Under the pieces are notes generated by a model that saw only the letters and a program-made list of their open reading frames with translations, searched no databases and was not told where the DNA came from. DNA of 39,875 bases from Flavobacterium sp. (GTDB taxonomy: Bacteria > Bacteroidota > Bacteroidia > Flavobacteriales > Flavobacteriaceae). Both the position numbers and the translations under genes were made by a program. Location: the NCBI GenBank assembly GCA_014377455.1, contig JACMPO010000245.1:1-39875 (forward strand), in the 5' to 3' direction. Positions 1-9,092 of this stretch are shown here, in pieces (position 1 is the first letter of the stretch; the number at the start of each line of letters is the position of its first letter).

Positions 1-84
1 ATTTATTCGTCTTCATCAAAAACTATCGATGCTTTAATGAAATTAGAATTACCGAGTGGAGTTGAAGTTGAAATAAAAGTATAA
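1..84 (+). CDS. rpsJ: 30S ribosomal protein S10 (C-terminal end only)
   Basis: This is the last 27 codons of S10, a small-subunit head protein that in many bacteria also acts with NusB in antitermination. Frame 1 is open from the window edge to TAA at 82-84. The peptide ends in KTIDALMKLELPSGVEVEIK then V, which I recognise as the flavobacterial S10 C-terminus. Its place directly before rplC matches the S10 operon order. The gene start lies outside the window. Confidence 0.9.
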   Translation: MYSSSSKTIDALMKLELPSGVEVEIKV

Positions 85-183
85 TTTTCGAGTATTTCAA
101 ATTAAGTATTTTGGTTAATAATTCATTAATTTTCCAATTTGTTTTTTTTGGTTTACTATTTTTTAATAATTAAAATAATAATT

Positions 184-801
184 ATGTCTGGGTTAATTGG
201 AAGAAAAATCGGCATGACTAGCTTATTTGATGAAAACGGGAAAAATATTCCTTGTACAGTAATCGAAGCTGGACCTTGTGTTGTTACCCAAGTCAGAACC
301 AATGAGGTTGACGGGTACGAAGCTCTTCAACTTGGTTTCGATGACAAAACTGAAAAACATTCTACAAAAGCTGATTTAGGTCATTTTAAAAAAGCTGGAA
401 CTGTTGCTAAGAAAAAAGTCGTTGAATTCCAAGGATTTGAAAGCGAATTTAAATTAGGTGACAGTGTCACTGTAGGTGTATTCAGCGAAGGAGAATTTGT
501 TGATGTACAAGGTGTATCTAAAGGAAAAGGTTTTCAAGGGGTTGTTAAACGTCACGGTTTTGGTGGTGTTGGACAAGCAACCCATGGACAACATAACCGA
601 TTAAGAGCGCCAGGTTCTGTAGGAGCTTCATCATATCCATCTAGAGTATTCAAAGGAATGCGTATGGCTGGACGAATGGGAGGCGACAATGTTAAAGTAC
701 AAAATCTTAGAGTTTTAAAGGTAATTTCTGAAAAGAATTTACTTATTGTTAAAGGAGCTATTCCTGGTTGCAAAAACTCTTATGTAATCATTCAGAAGTA
801 A
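184..801 (+). CDS. rplC: 50S ribosomal protein L3
   Basis: L3 (205 aa) is an early assembly protein of the large subunit whose long loop reaches towards the peptidyl-transferase centre. The start [15 protein letters not shown] is typical of the family. The frame also extends upstream to 139, but that gives a hydrophobic, T-rich non-homologous leader, so ATG 184 is preferred. The loop around residues 130-165 contains [20 protein letters not shown]; the glutamine that PrmB methylates in the E. coli loop appears to be replaced here. The stop overlaps the rplD start as TAATG, which suggests translational coupling. Confidence 0.97.
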   Translation: MSGLIGRKIGMTSLFDENGKNIPCTVIEAGPCVVTQVRTNEVDGYEALQLGFDDKTEKHSTKADLGHFKKAGTVAKKKVVEFQGFESEFKLGDSVTVGVFSEGEFVDVQGVSKGKGFQGVVKRHGFGGVGQATHGQHNRLRAPGSVGASSYPSRVFKGMRMAGRMGGDNVKVQNLRVLKVISEKNLLIVKGAIPGCKNSYVIIQK

Positions 802-1430
802 TGGAAGTAAAAGTTTTAGATATTACAGGAAAAGATACTGGTAGAAAGATTCAACTTTCTGATTCAGTATTCGGTATAGAACCTAATAAACATGCAGTTT
901 ACTTAGATGTTAAGCAATACTTGGCCAATCAACGTCAGGGAACGCACAAAGCAAAAGAAAGAGCGGAAGTTGCAGGTAGTACACGAAAAATTAAGAAGCA
1001 GAAAGGAACTGGTACTGCAAGAGCAGGTTCGGCCAAGAATCCTTTATTCAAAGGTGGAGGTACTGTTTTTGGACCTAGACCGAGAAGTTATTCTTTCAAA
1101 TTAAATAAAAGTTTGAAACGATTGGCAAGGAGATCTGCATTTTCATTAAAAGCAAAAGAGTCAAATATTGTTGTTATAGAAAATTTCACTTTTGATGTGC
1201 CAAATACAAAGAATTTTATTTCTATTATTAATTCTTTAGGATTAGAAAATAAAAAATCTTTATTTGTGTTGGGTGATTCAAATAAAAATGTATATTTGTC
1301 CTCACGCAATTTAAAGGCAACTTCTGTCGTAACAAACTCTGAATTAAGTACTTACGCCATACTAAATGCTAATAATTTAGTGCTTTTAGAGGGTTCTTTA
1401 GAAGGAATTGAAGAAAATTTAAGAAAATAA
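801..1430 (+). CDS. rplD: 50S ribosomal protein L4
   Basis: L4 (209 aa) has a globular domain on the subunit surface and a long loop lining the peptide exit tunnel, where macrolide-resistance mutations arise in other bacteria. The loop is visible as a basic Gly-rich stretch around residues 55-100 with KKQKGTGTARAGSAKNPLFK. The start is ATG 801, overlapping the rplC stop by one base; a longer in-frame extension into rplC is not homologous. In E. coli L4 represses its own operon, but no matching leader structure can be judged here because the operon start is outside the window. Confidence 0.96.
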   Translation: MEVKVLDITGKDTGRKIQLSDSVFGIEPNKHAVYLDVKQYLANQRQGTHKAKERAEVAGSTRKIKKQKGTGTARAGSAKNPLFKGGGTVFGPRPRSYSFKLNKSLKRLARRSAFSLKAKESNIVVIENFTFDVPNTKNFISIINSLGLENKKSLFVLGDSNKNVYLSSRNLKATSVVTNSELSTYAILNANNLVLLEGSLEGIEENLRK

Positions 1431-1436
1431 TAGGAC

Positions 1437-1727
1437 ATGAGTATCATAATTAAACCTATCATAACCGAAAAAATCACTAAAGATGGTGAGCTTTTTAATC
1501 GTTTTGGTTTTGTTGTAGACAAGAAAGCTAATAAAGTTCAGATTAAGAAAGCTGTAGAAGCTACTTATGGAATAACTGTTGTTAATGTTAATACAATGAA
1601 TGTTAGACCAGACCGAACTACTAAGTACACAAAAAGTGGTTTAATAAGTGGAAAGACAAATGCTTTCAAAAAAGCTATTGTACAAGTACAAGAGGGAGAA
1701 ACAATCGATTTTTACAACAATATCTAA
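1437..1727 (+). CDS. rplW: 50S ribosomal protein L23
   Basis: L23 (96 aa) sits at the tunnel exit and is the docking site for trigger factor and SRP in bacteria. The protein opens with MSIIIKPIITEKIT and has the typical basic hairpin region NVRPDRTTKYTKSGLISGKT at about residues 56-75. The length fits the family. It follows rplD by 6 bases and precedes rplB by 9 in standard S10-operon order. No Shine-Dalgarno sequence is seen before the ATG, as is usual in this phylum. Confidence 0.96.
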   Translation: MSIIIKPIITEKITKDGELFNRFGFVVDKKANKVQIKKAVEATYGITVVNVNTMNVRPDRTTKYTKSGLISGKTNAFKKAIVQVQEGETIDFYNNI

Positions 1728-1736
1728 TATTTAAAG

Positions 1737-2561
1737 ATGTCAGTAAGAAAATTAAAACCTATTACCCCAGGTCAGCGTTTTAGAGTTGTTAATAGTTTTG
1801 ACGCTATTACAACTGATAAGCCGGAGCGATCATTGATTGCACCGAAAAATAACTCTGGAGGTAGAAATAGTCAAGGTAAAATGACCATGCGTTACACTGG
1901 CGGTGGTCACAAGCAAAAGTATCGTATTGTTGACTTTAAGAGAACAAAAGTTGGAATTCCAGCAGTCGTTAAGTCAATTGAATATGATCCAAACAGAACT
2001 GCATTTATTGCGTTACTTTTTTATGCTGATGGTGCCAAAACGTATATTATTGCACAAAATGGTTTACAAGTTGGACAAACTGTAATTTCTGGTGAAGATT
2101 CATCGCCTGAAATTGGAAATACTCTTCCTTTAAGCAAAATACCTTTGGGTACTGTTATATCATGTATTGAATTACGTCCTGGTCAAGGTGCTACTATTGC
2201 ACGAAGCGCTGGAACTTTTGCACAACTTATGGCAAGAGATGGTAGATATGCCACAATTAAAATGCCTTCCGGTGAAACACGATTGATATTATTAACTTGT
2301 TCAGCAACTATTGGAGCAGTCTCAAATTCTGATCATCAATTAATTGTATCTGGTAAAGCAGGTAGAACTAGATGGTTAGGTAGAAGACCACGAACCAGAC
2401 CAGTCGCAATGAATCCTGTTGATCACCCTATGGGTGGTGGAGAAGGTCGTTCTTCTGGAGGTCATCCACGTTCTAGAAAAGGATTACCTGCTAAAGGTTA
2501 TAGAACCCGTTCTAAAGTTAATCCAAGTAATAAGTATATTGTTGAACGCAGAAAGAAATAA
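1737..2561 (+). CDS. rplB: 50S ribosomal protein L2
   Basis: L2 (274 aa) is a large-subunit core protein needed for subunit association and peptidyl-transferase activity. The family's C-terminal block is present as [20 protein letters not shown] near residue 225, followed by a basic tail ending in VERRKK. In E. coli the block reads DHPHGGGEG; here the second histidine is methionine. Length and neighbours (rplW before, rpsS six bases after) are standard. Confidence 0.97.
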   Translation: MSVRKLKPITPGQRFRVVNSFDAITTDKPERSLIAPKNNSGGRNSQGKMTMRYTGGGHKQKYRIVDFKRTKVGIPAVVKSIEYDPNRTAFIALLFYADGAKTYIIAQNGLQVGQTVISGEDSSPEIGNTLPLSKIPLGTVISCIELRPGQGATIARSAGTFAQLMARDGRYATIKMPSGETRLILLTCSATIGAVSNSDHQLIVSGKAGRTRWLGRRPRTRPVAMNPVDHPMGGGEGRSSGGHPRSRKGLPAKGYRTRSKVNPSNKYIVERRKK

Positions 2562-2567
2562 TTAGAT

Positions 2568-2846
2568 ATGGCACGTTCATTAAAAAAAGGACCTTTTGTA
2601 CACTATAAATTAGATAAAAAAGTTCAGGAAAATATTGAAAAAGGTAATAAGGCTGTTGTTAAAACTTGGTCTAGAGCTTCTATGATTACTCCTGATTTTG
2701 TTGGTCAAACAATAGCTGTTCATAATGGTCGTCAATTTGTTCCTGTTTACGTAACAGAGAATATGGTAGGTCACAAATTAGGAGAATTTTCACCAACTAG
2801 ATCATTTAGAGGTCACGCTGGAGCAAAAAATAAAGGTAAAAAATAA
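2568..2846 (+). CDS. rpsS: 30S ribosomal protein S19
   Basis: S19 (92 aa) lies in the head of the small subunit, pairs with S13 and contacts the A-site tRNA and the large subunit. [20 protein letters not shown] at the N-terminus and a C-terminal block [20 protein letters not shown] are diagnostic. It starts six bases after the rplB stop and ends six bases before rplV, within one polycistronic unit. Confidence 0.97.
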   Translation: MARSLKKGPFVHYKLDKKVQENIEKGNKAVVKTWSRASMITPDFVGQTIAVHNGRQFVPVYVTENMVGHKLGEFSPTRSFRGHAGAKNKGKK

Positions 2847-2852
2847 GAAGCA

Positions 2853-3266
2853 ATGGGAGTTCGTAAAAGAGAAACAGCAGATGCGAGAAAAGAGGCTAAT
2901 AAGTCTATTGCTTTCGCCAAATTAAATAACTGCCCTACTTCACCTAGAAAAATGCGTTTAGTTGCAGACTTGGTAAGAGGTCAAAAAGTTGAGAGAGCAC
3001 TTAACATTTTAAGATTTAGCTCTAAAGAAGCTTCTCGTAAGTTAGAAACTTTAGTAAAATCGGCAATTGATAACTGGAAACAAAAGAATGTTGATGGTGA
3101 TATTGAAACTGCTGGATTATTTATTAAAGAAATAAGAGTTGACGGTGGAATGATGTTGAAAAGACTTCGTCCAGCGCCACAAGGTAGAGCTCACAGAATA
3201 AGAAAACGTTCTAATCACGTAACAATCGTATTAGGATCTAATGATAACACACAAAGCAATTTATAA
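2853..3266 (+). CDS. rplV: 50S ribosomal protein L22
   Basis: L22 (137 aa) spans the large subunit and sends a beta-hairpin into the exit tunnel opposite L4. The hairpin is seen near residues 98-115 ([20 protein letters not shown]), with [10 protein letters not shown] following. The protein is longer than the 110 aa E. coli form, with an N-terminal extension of about 17 residues ([18 protein letters not shown]) and a short polar tail after VTIVL. The stop is followed after two bases by the rpsC start. Confidence 0.96.
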   Translation: MGVRKRETADARKEANKSIAFAKLNNCPTSPRKMRLVADLVRGQKVERALNILRFSSKEASRKLETLVKSAIDNWKQKNVDGDIETAGLFIKEIRVDGGMMLKRLRPAPQGRAHRIRKRSNHVTIVLGSNDNTQSNL

Positions 3267-3268
3267 AG

Positions 3269-4033
3269 ATGGGACAAAAGACAAATCCAATCGGAAATAG
3301 ACTTGGAATCATCAAAGGATGGGATTCAAACTGGTATGGTGGAAATGATTACGGTGATAAGATCGCTGAAGATTATAAAATCAGAAAGTATATCCATGCT
3401 CGTTTATCTAAAGCTAGTGTTTCAAAAGTAATTATTGAGAGAACTTTAAAACTTGTAACCGTTACTATCACTACTGCTAGACCTGGTATTATTATTGGGA
3501 AAGGTGGACAAGAGGTAGACAAGTTAAAAGAAGAACTTAAAAAAGTTACAGACAAAGAGGTTCAAATTAACATCTTTGAAATTAAAAGGCCTGAGTTAGA
3601 TGCTTACCTTGTTGCAGTAAGTGTAGCACGTCAGATTGAAAATCGTATTTCATACAGAAGAGCTATCAAAATGGCTATTGCTGCTGCTATGCGAATGAAT
3701 GCTGAAGGTATTAAATTTTTAATCTCTGGTCGTTTGAATGGTGCTGAGATGGCACGTTCAGAAGGTTTTAAAGAAGGTAGAATTCCTTTGTCAACTTTCA
3801 GAGCCGATATTGATTATGCTCTTGCCGAAGCACATACTACTTATGGTAGAATGGGAATCAAGGTTTGGATTATGAAAGGCGAAGTTTACGGAAAGAGAGA
3901 TCTTTCACCACTTACTGGTATGGATAAAAAACAAACAGGAACTGGTAGTAGTGGAAAAGGCATTGATTCTCCAAGAGCCGATAGAAAACCTTTTAATAAA
4001 GGTGGAAAGCCAGACGCTCGTAAAAGAAAGTAA
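3269..4033 (+). CDS. rpsC: 30S ribosomal protein S3
   Basis: S3 (254 aa) lines the mRNA entry tunnel and, with S4 and S5, gives the ribosome helicase activity. The N-terminal KH domain shows the GxxG loop as [14 protein letters not shown] at about residues 73-86. The C-terminal domain includes [20 protein letters not shown] near residue 153. After about residue 215 there is a low-complexity Lys/Gly-rich tail ([18 protein letters not shown]), making it somewhat longer than the E. coli protein. Confidence 0.96.
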   Translation: MGQKTNPIGNRLGIIKGWDSNWYGGNDYGDKIAEDYKIRKYIHARLSKASVSKVIIERTLKLVTVTITTARPGIIIGKGGQEVDKLKEELKKVTDKEVQINIFEIKRPELDAYLVAVSVARQIENRISYRRAIKMAIAAAMRMNAEGIKFLISGRLNGAEMARSEGFKEGRIPLSTFRADIDYALAEAHTTYGRMGIKVWIMKGEVYGKRDLSPLTGMDKKQTGTGSSGKGIDSPRADRKPFNKGGKPDARKRK

Positions 4034-4053
4034 TTTATTTAAATTAAAGAAAA

Positions 4054-4479
4054 ATGTTACAGCCTAAAAGAACAAAGTATCGTAAGGTACAAAAAGGTAA
4101 AATGAAGGGAAATTCTCAGAGAGGACATGAACTTTCTAACGGGATGTTTGGTATTAAATCAGTTCATGAAGACGGAATGTTTTTAACCTCACGTCAAATT
4201 GAGGCCGCTAGGATTGCTGCGACTCGTTTTATGAAAAGAGAAGGTCAGTTGTGGATCAAAATATTTCCTGATAAACCTATAACTAAGAAACCCTTAGAAG
4301 TACGTATGGGTAAAGGAAAAGGTGCTGTTGAATATTGGGCTGCTGTAGTTAAACCAGGCAGAATTATGTTTGAAGTTGGTGGAGTTCCTTTGTCTGTTGC
4401 TAAAGAAGCATTAAGACTTGCCGCTCAAAAATTGCCTGTAAAAACCAAATTTGTAATCGCTAGAGATTTCGAAGCATAA
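4054..4479 (+). CDS. rplP: 50S ribosomal protein L16
   Basis: L16 (141 aa) helps form the tRNA-binding A-site cleft of the large subunit. [20 protein letters not shown] at the start and the internal motif [20 protein letters not shown] are family hallmarks. It sits between rpsC (20-base gap) and rpmC (11-base gap), as in nearly all bacterial S10 operons. Confidence 0.97.
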   Translation: MLQPKRTKYRKVQKGKMKGNSQRGHELSNGMFGIKSVHEDGMFLTSRQIEAARIAATRFMKREGQLWIKIFPDKPITKKPLEVRMGKGKGAVEYWAAVVKPGRIMFEVGGVPLSVAKEALRLAAQKLPVKTKFVIARDFEA

Positions 4480-4490
4480 TTATATTTATT

Positions 4491-4676
4491 ATGAAACAAT
4501 CAGAAATAACAAAACTTTCTACAGCTGATTTAAAATTTCAAGTTAATCAGTTAAAGAGAACTTATACCGATTTAAAAACGGCTCACGCTATTTCACCAAT
4601 TCAAAATCCACTACAAATTAGAATACTACGAAGATCAGTGGCTAGAATGATAACTGAATTAAGCACAAGAGATTAA
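4491..4676 (+). CDS. rpmC: 50S ribosomal protein L29
   Basis: L29 (61 aa) is a small helical hairpin protein beside L23 at the tunnel exit. The predicted product has two amphipathic helices, and the second contains [20 protein letters not shown], typical of the L29 C-terminal helix. Its position between rplP and rpsQ is canonical. The short length is normal for the family. Confidence 0.94.
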   Translation: MKQSEITKLSTADLKFQVNQLKRTYTDLKTAHAISPIQNPLQIRILRRSVARMITELSTRD

Positions 4677-4687
4677 TCTGCTGTATA

Positions 4688-4948
4688 ATGGAAGAAAAGA
4701 GAAATTTAAGAAAAGAAAGAATTGGGATTGTTACCAGTAACAAAATGGAGAAATCTATTGTTGTTTCGGAAACAAGAAGAGTAAAGCACCCAATGTATGG
4801 TAAGTTCGTGTTGAAAACTAAGAAATATGTTGCACATGACGAAACAAATGACTGTAATATTGGTGATACTGTGAAGATAATGGAGACAAGACCTTTGAGT
4901 AAACTTAAATGTTGGAGATTAGTCGAAATACTAGAAAGAGCTAAGTAA
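4688..4948 (+). CDS. rpsQ: 30S ribosomal protein S17
   Basis: S17 (86 aa) is a primary 16S rRNA-binding protein with an OB fold. The sequence shows [20 protein letters not shown] near the start and [20 protein letters not shown] after it, followed by the conserved [20 protein letters not shown] block. It follows rpmC after 11 bases and its stop is two bases before the rplN start. Confidence 0.96.
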   Translation: MEEKRNLRKERIGIVTSNKMEKSIVVSETRRVKHPMYGKFVLKTKKYVAHDETNDCNIGDTVKIMETRPLSKLKCWRLVEILERAK

Positions 4949-4950
4949 TT

Positions 4951-5319
4951 ATGGTACAGCAAGAATCAAGACTTAAAGTCGCAGACAATACAGGTGCAAA
5001 AGAAGTTTTAACCATCCGTGTTTTAGGAGGTACTAAAAGACGTTATGCTTCTGTTGGAGATAAAATTGTGGTTTCAATTAAAGATGCTACTCCTAACGGT
5101 AATGTAAAAAAAGGTACTGTTTCAACAGCAGTAGTTGTACGTACAAAAAAAGAAGTTAGGAGAGCTGACGGTTCGTACATCAGGTTTGATGATAACGCTT
5201 GCGTCTTGTTAAATGCAGCTGGTGAGATGAGAGGTACTCGTGTTTTTGGACCTGTTGCAAGAGAGCTTCGTGAAAAACAATTCATGAAAATTGTATCATT
5301 GGCACCAGAGGTGCTTTAA
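4951..5319 (+). CDS. rplN: 50S ribosomal protein L14
   Basis: L14 (122 aa) lies at the subunit interface, forms bridges to 16S rRNA and is the docking site of the silencing factor Rsf[21 protein letters not shown] at the start and [20 protein letters not shown] near the end are nearly invariant in the family. Length matches E. coli L14. It opens what is the spc operon in E. coli, but here there is only a two-base gap from rpsQ, so S10 and spc genes are probably one transcript. Confidence 0.97.
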   Translation: MVQQESRLKVADNTGAKEVLTIRVLGGTKRRYASVGDKIVVSIKDATPNGNVKKGTVSTAVVVRTKKEVRRADGSYIRFDDNACVLLNAAGEMRGTRVFGPVARELREKQFMKIVSLAPEVL

Positions 5320-5327
5320 AGATAAAA

Positions 5328-5645
5328 ATGATGACTAAATTAAAAATTAAAACTGGGGACGTTGTAAGAGTTATTGCTGGAGATCATAAAGGTTCAGAAG
5401 GTAAGATTGTTCGTGTTAACCGTGATAAAAATAATGCGATAGTAGAAGGTACTAACATGGTGTCGAAACACACCAAGCCAAGTGCAAAAAGTCCTCAGGG
5501 CGGTATCGTTAAGAAAGAAGCTCCAATTCATATTTCTAATTTGTCTTTAATAGATCCAAAATCTAAAGAAGTTACAAAGACAGGAACAAGAATTGATGGT
5601 GATAAAAAAGTAAGATTTTCAAAAAAATCTAATCAAGTACTATAG
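5328..5645 (+). CDS. rplX: 50S ribosomal protein L24
   Basis: L24 (105 aa) is an assembly initiator that binds the 5' end of 23S rRNA. A KOW motif spans about residues 7-34 ([20 protein letters not shown]), followed by [20 protein letters not shown] and [15 protein letters not shown]. Two adjacent ATG codons (5328 and 5331) are possible starts. The gene ends two bases before rplE. Confidence 0.96.
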   Translation: MMTKLKIKTGDVVRVIAGDHKGSEGKIVRVNRDKNNAIVEGTNMVSKHTKPSAKSPQGGIVKKEAPIHISNLSLIDPKSKEVTKTGTRIDGDKKVRFSKKSNQVL

Positions 5646-5647
5646 TT

Positions 5648-6199
5648 ATGGCATATATACCTAGACTTAAAGAGGAGTATAAAACTAGAGTTATACCCGC
5701 TCTGAAAGAAGAATTTGGATACAATAATGTAATGCAAGTTCCGAAACTAAATAAAATAGTTATCAGCCGTGGTGTTGGTGCCGCTGTTTCCGATAAAAAA
5801 TTAGTTGATTATGCTGTTGAGGAATTGACCAAAATTACTGGTCAAAAGGCAATTTCAACTATTTCTAAGAAAGATGTTGCATCTTTTAAGTTAAGAAAAG
5901 GCATGCCGATTGGAGCAAAAGTTACCTTACGAGGTGAAAGAATGTATGAATTTCTAGACAGACTTATTACTTCATCATTGCCACGAGTTAGAGATTTCAG
6001 TGGTATTAAAGCTACTGGTTTTGATGGGAGAGGAAATTATAACCTTGGTGTTTTAGAACAAATTATTTTTCCTGAAATAGATATTGATAAAGTCAATAAA
6101 ATTTCTGGGATGGATATTACATTTGTTACTTCAGCTTCCACAGATAAAGAGGCGAAGTCATTACTAACTGAATTAGGTTTACCTTTTAAAAAGAATTAA
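5648..6199 (+). CDS. rplE: 50S ribosomal protein L5
   Basis: L5 (183 aa) belongs to the central protuberance, binds 5S rRNA with L18 and contacts P-site tRNA. Typical blocks are [20 protein letters not shown] at about residues 25-44, [20 protein letters not shown] near 106-125 and [20 protein letters not shown] near 141-160. Length and position between rplX and rpsN are standard. Confidence 0.97.
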   Translation: MAYIPRLKEEYKTRVIPALKEEFGYNNVMQVPKLNKIVISRGVGAAVSDKKLVDYAVEELTKITGQKAISTISKKDVASFKLRKGMPIGAKVTLRGERMYEFLDRLITSSLPRVRDFSGIKATGFDGRGNYNLGVLEQIIFPEIDIDKVNKISGMDITFVTSASTDKEAKSLLTELGLPFKKN

Positions 6200-6202
6200 G
6201 AT

Positions 6203-6472
6203 ATGGCTAAAGAATCTATGAAAGCCCGTGAGGTTAAAAGAGAGAAAACTGTTGCTAAATACGCCGATAAAAGAAAAGCATTATTAGATGCTGGAGATTA
6301 TATTGGTTTGCAAAAGCTTCCAAAAAATGCTTCGCCAATACGGTTGCACAATCGTTGCAAGTTAACTGGTAGACCTAGAGGTTACATGCGTCAATTTGGT
6401 TTATCTCGTGTTACTTTTCGTGAAATGGCAAATCAAGGTTTAATACCAGGAGTTAAAAAAGCTTCTTGGTAA
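6203..6472 (+). CDS. rpsN: 30S ribosomal protein S14, zinc-independent long form
   Basis: S14 (89 aa) is a small-subunit head protein. This is the long form without the CxxC...CxxC zinc ribbon of the short 61-residue type: only one cysteine is present, in [20 protein letters not shown]. The C-terminus reads [15 protein letters not shown], as expected. By family knowledge it needs no zinc. It is followed by a 103-base gap that holds a promoter-like sequence before rpsH. Confidence 0.96.
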   Translation: MAKESMKAREVKREKTVAKYADKRKALLDAGDYIGLQKLPKNASPIRLHNRCKLTGRPRGYMRQFGLSRVTFREMANQGLIPGVKKASW

Positions 6473-6496
6473 TTCAAAAAAAAGTTTGTACTTTTG
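6466..6496 (+). promoter_or_regulatory. Candidate internal promoter before rpsH
   Basis: A Bacteroidota-type promoter pattern is visible: TTG at 6466-6468 (inside the rpsN end), a 20-base spacer, and TACTTTTG at 6489-6496, matching the TAnnTTTG -7 consensus. It would start transcription about 75 bases before rpsH and boost the spc/alpha genes. The -7 box lies between GTTTG and CAAAC half-sites (6484-6488 and 6497-6501), a short inverted repeat that could be coincidental. Based on sequence match only. Confidence 0.5.
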
Positions 6497-6575
6497 CAAA
6501 CCAAAAAATTACTTAATTGATTAAAGGTTCATTTGACCAAGCTTAATTGAAAACCATAATCGCAAATTTATATAA

Positions 6576-6974
6576 ATGTATACAGATCCAATTGCAGATT
6601 TCCTTACCAGAATTAGAAATGCTGTAAGTGCTAATCACAAGGTAGTAGCAATTCCAGCTTCTAACCTAAAAAAAGAAATTACTAAAATCCTATTCGATCA
6701 GGGTTACATTCTTAGTTACAAGTTTGAAGATGATTCTGTTCAAGGTTCTATCAAAATTGCTTTGAAGTACGATAAAGATACTAAAGAATCAGTGATTAAG
6801 GATATTCAAAGAATCAGTAAACCAGGTTTACGTAAATATGCTGGTGCTTCTAAAGTACCTAGAATTTTAAATGGTTTGGGTATTGCAATAGTTTCAACCT
6901 CTAAAGGTTTAATGACAGGTAAGCAAGCTAAACATTTGAATGTAGGTGGGGAAGTTATTTGTTACGTATACTAA
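6576..6974 (+). CDS. rpsH: 30S ribosomal protein S8
   Basis: S8 (132 aa) binds the central domain of 16S rRNA; in E. coli it also represses the spc operon. [16 protein letters not shown] at the start and the C-terminal block [20 protein letters not shown] are diagnostic. It starts after a 103-base gap, the widest in the spc portion, and a promoter-like element lies in that gap. Only 13 bases separate it from rplF. Confidence 0.97.
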   Translation: MYTDPIADFLTRIRNAVSANHKVVAIPASNLKKEITKILFDQGYILSYKFEDDSVQGSIKIALKYDKDTKESVIKDIQRISKPGLRKYAGASKVPRILNGLGIAIVSTSKGLMTGKQAKHLNVGGEVICYVY

Positions 6975-6987
6975 TAATAAGCTAAAG

Positions 6988-7530
6988 ATGTCAAGAATTG
7001 GTAAAAATCCTATTGTAATTCCTGAAGGAGTTACTGTAGAAGTTACAGAAGCTTTGGTTACTGTAAAAGGAAAATTAGGTCAGCTTACACAAGAATTTTC
7101 GGACGTTACTATCAAAATAGAAGATGGACAGATTATTTTAAAAAGACCTTCAGAACATAAAGATCACAGAGCCAAACATGGTTTATATAGATCTCTTATT
7201 AATAATATGATTATTGGTGTATCTTTTGGTTTTACAAAAGAGTTAGAGTTAATTGGTGTAGGATATAGAGCTTCAAATCAAGGACAGAAACTAGATTTAG
7301 CTTTAGGTTTTTCTCATAACATAGTTTTAGAAGTTGCAAAAGAAGTTACTTTAGAAACGGTATCTGAAAAAGGTAAAAATCCTATCGTTAAATTAACTTC
7401 ATTTGATAAACAATTGCTGGGTCAAATAGCTGCTAAGATAAGAGGTTTCCGTAAGCCAGAACCATATAAAGGTAAGGGTGTTAAATTCGTAGGAGAAGTA
7501 TTAAGAAGAAAAGCAGGTAAATCAGCTTAA
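6988..7530 (+). CDS. rplF: 50S ribosomal protein L6
   Basis: L6 (180 aa) lies near the GTPase centre of the large subunit and contains two similar domains. [19 protein letters not shown] marks the true start at 6988; the frame runs further upstream to 6946 but that part overlaps rpsH and is not conserved. The C-terminal signature [20 protein letters not shown] is present near residues 150-170. Confidence 0.97.
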   Translation: MSRIGKNPIVIPEGVTVEVTEALVTVKGKLGQLTQEFSDVTIKIEDGQIILKRPSEHKDHRAKHGLYRSLINNMIIGVSFGFTKELELIGVGYRASNQGQKLDLALGFSHNIVLEVAKEVTLETVSEKGKNPIVKLTSFDKQLLGQIAAKIRGFRKPEPYKGKGVKFVGEVLRRKAGKSA

Positions 7531-7541
7531 AACATAAAGTT

Positions 7542-7895
7542 ATGTCATTAACAAAATCTGAAAGAAGACAAAGAATTCAGCATAGAATTAGAAAAATTGT
7601 GAGTGGTACTTCTGCTAGACCAAGGCTTTCGGTATATAGAAGCAACAAAGAGATTTATGCGCAATTAATAGATGATGTGAATGGTGTTACTATCATTTCA
7701 ACTTCTTCACGTGATAAAGTTGTGGGTAATAAAGGAACTAATGTTCAAATTGCATCACTGGTTGGTAAATTAGTTGCAGAAAAAGCTCTAAAAGCAGGAA
7801 TTGAAGCAGTAACTTTCGATAGAGGAGGTTATTTATATCACGGTCGTATTAAATCATTAGCAGAGGGTGCAAGAGCAGCTGGGCTTAAATTCTAA
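7542..7895 (+). CDS. rplR: 50S ribosomal protein L18
   Basis: L18 (117 aa) binds 5S rRNA with L5 in the central protuberance. The protein shows [20 protein letters not shown] at about residues 22-41 and ends with [20 protein letters not shown] followed by GARAAGLKF, both typical. It lies between rplF and rpsE with gaps of 11 and 6 bases. Confidence 0.97.
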   Translation: MSLTKSERRQRIQHRIRKIVSGTSARPRLSVYRSNKEIYAQLIDDVNGVTIISTSSRDKVVGNKGTNVQIASLVGKLVAEKALKAGIEAVTFDRGGYLYHGRIKSLAEGARAAGLKF

Positions 7896-7901
7896 TATAT
7901 T

Positions 7902-8423
7902 ATGTCTAAATACAAAAATGTAGAATTAGTAAAACCATCCGGTCTTGAATTGAAAGATCGTTTGGTTAGTGTAAATAGAGTTACCAAGGTAACAAAAGGA
8001 GGTAGAGCTTTCGGTTTTTCTGCTATTGTTGTTGTTGGTAATGAAAGTGGAGTTGTGGGTCATGGTTTAGGAAAATCTAAAGATGTTTCTGAAGCTATAG
8101 CTAAAGCTGTTGAAGATGCTAAGAAAAACTTAGTTAGAATACCTTTAAGTGGTCAATCCGTTCCCCACGAACAAAAAGGTAAATTTGGAGGAGCTCGTGT
8201 TTTTTTAATGCCAGCATCTCATGGAACTGGTGTTATTGCTGGTGGTGCTGTTCGATCTGTACTTGAATCAGTTGGTATACATGATGTTTTATCAAAATCT
8301 CAGGGTTCATCTAATCCTCACAATGTAGTGAAAGCAACTTTTGATGCTTTATTACAAATGAGAAGTGCTTATACAGTAGCAAAACAAAGAGGTGTTTCTT
8401 TAGAAAAAGTTTTTAAAGGTTAA
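7902..8423 (+). CDS. rpsE: 30S ribosomal protein S5
   Basis: S5 (173 aa) supports decoding accuracy and forms part of the mRNA entry site. The double-stranded-RNA-binding-like N-domain contains [20 protein letters not shown], including the loop where spectinomycin-resistance mutations map in other bacteria. The C-terminal domain has [19 protein letters not shown]. Length and neighbours are standard for the spc operon. Confidence 0.97.
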   Translation: MSKYKNVELVKPSGLELKDRLVSVNRVTKVTKGGRAFGFSAIVVVGNESGVVGHGLGKSKDVSEAIAKAVEDAKKNLVRIPLSGQSVPHEQKGKFGGARVFLMPASHGTGVIAGGAVRSVLESVGIHDVLSKSQGSSNPHNVVKATFDALLQMRSAYTVAKQRGVSLEKVFKG

Positions 8424-8435
8424 TTAAAGGAAATT

Positions 8436-8618
8436 ATGGCTAAATTATTAGTAAAACAGGTTAGAAGCAAAATTAATTGTCCTTTAACACAAAAGAAAGG
8501 TTTAGAGGCTTTGGGTCTTCGAAAGATGAATCAAGTTGTTGAACATGATTCTAATCCAACAATACGTGGAATGATAAATAAAGTTAAACACTTAGTTTCC
8601 GTTGAGGAAGTTAAATAA
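8436..8618 (+). CDS. rpmD: 50S ribosomal protein L30
   Basis: L30 (60 aa) is a small large-subunit protein absent from some bacterial lineages but kept here. [20 protein letters not shown] at the start and [20 protein letters not shown] in the middle are characteristic. An AAAGGA stretch sits 7-12 bases before the ATG, one of the few Shine-Dalgarno-like sequences in this operon. It lies between rpsE and rplO as expected. Confidence 0.95.
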   Translation: MAKLLVKQVRSKINCPLTQKKGLEALGLRKMNQVVEHDSNPTIRGMINKVKHLVSVEEVK

Positions 8619-8629
8619 TATTTATAGTT

Positions 8630-9082
8630 ATGAATTTAAGTAACTTACAACCTGCTGAGGGTTCAACACATAATCAAAACAAAAGATTAGGTAGAGGTGA
8701 AGGTTCTGGTAAAGGTGGTACTTCAGCGAGAGGTCACAAAGGTGCTAAATCTCGTTCTGGATATTCAAAGAAAATTGGTTTTGAGGGTGGTCAGATGCCT
8801 TTACAGAGACGTGTTCCTAAGTTTGGTTTTACAAATGTTAATAGAGTTGAACATCAAGGTATTAATCTTGATAAATTGCAATTGTTAGTAGACAATGGTA
8901 TTGTTACTGATACTGTTGATTTTTCTGTTTTAATTGCCAATCGTCTTGCAACGAAAACCGAATTGGTTAAAATTTTAGGTCGAGGTGTTTTGAAATCTAA
9001 ATTAAAAGTTTCTGCTCATAAATTTACTGCTACTGCGAAAGCTGCTATAGAAGCAGTTGGAGGAGAAGTTGTTTTATTATAA
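8630..9082 (+). CDS. rplO: 50S ribosomal protein L15
   Basis: L15 (150 aa) has an extended Gly/Arg-rich N-terminal arm buried in 23S rRNA and a globular C-domain. The arm is visible as [20 protein letters not shown] at residues 16-35 and [20 protein letters not shown] at about 54-73. It directly precedes secY with a 10-base gap, the usual arrangement. Confidence 0.97.
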   Translation: MNLSNLQPAEGSTHNQNKRLGRGEGSGKGGTSARGHKGAKSRSGYSKKIGFEGGQMPLQRRVPKFGFTNVNRVEHQGINLDKLQLLVDNGIVTDTVDFSVLIANRLATKTELVKILGRGVLKSKLKVSAHKFTATAKAAIEAVGGEVVLL

Positions 9083-9092
9083 TTTCCTAAAT

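Noticed and set aside
85..183. Promoter before rplC (TATTTTG at 107-113)
   Set aside because: The -7 box is imperfect and no TTG is found at the right distance; the gap is AT-rich with no clear structure.
552..773. Antisense open frame inside rplC (and similar frames at 5043-5285, 11749-11949, 13022-13228)
   Set aside because: These run opposite to highly conserved ribosomal or polymerase genes and show no recognisable protein features; they are frame shadows.
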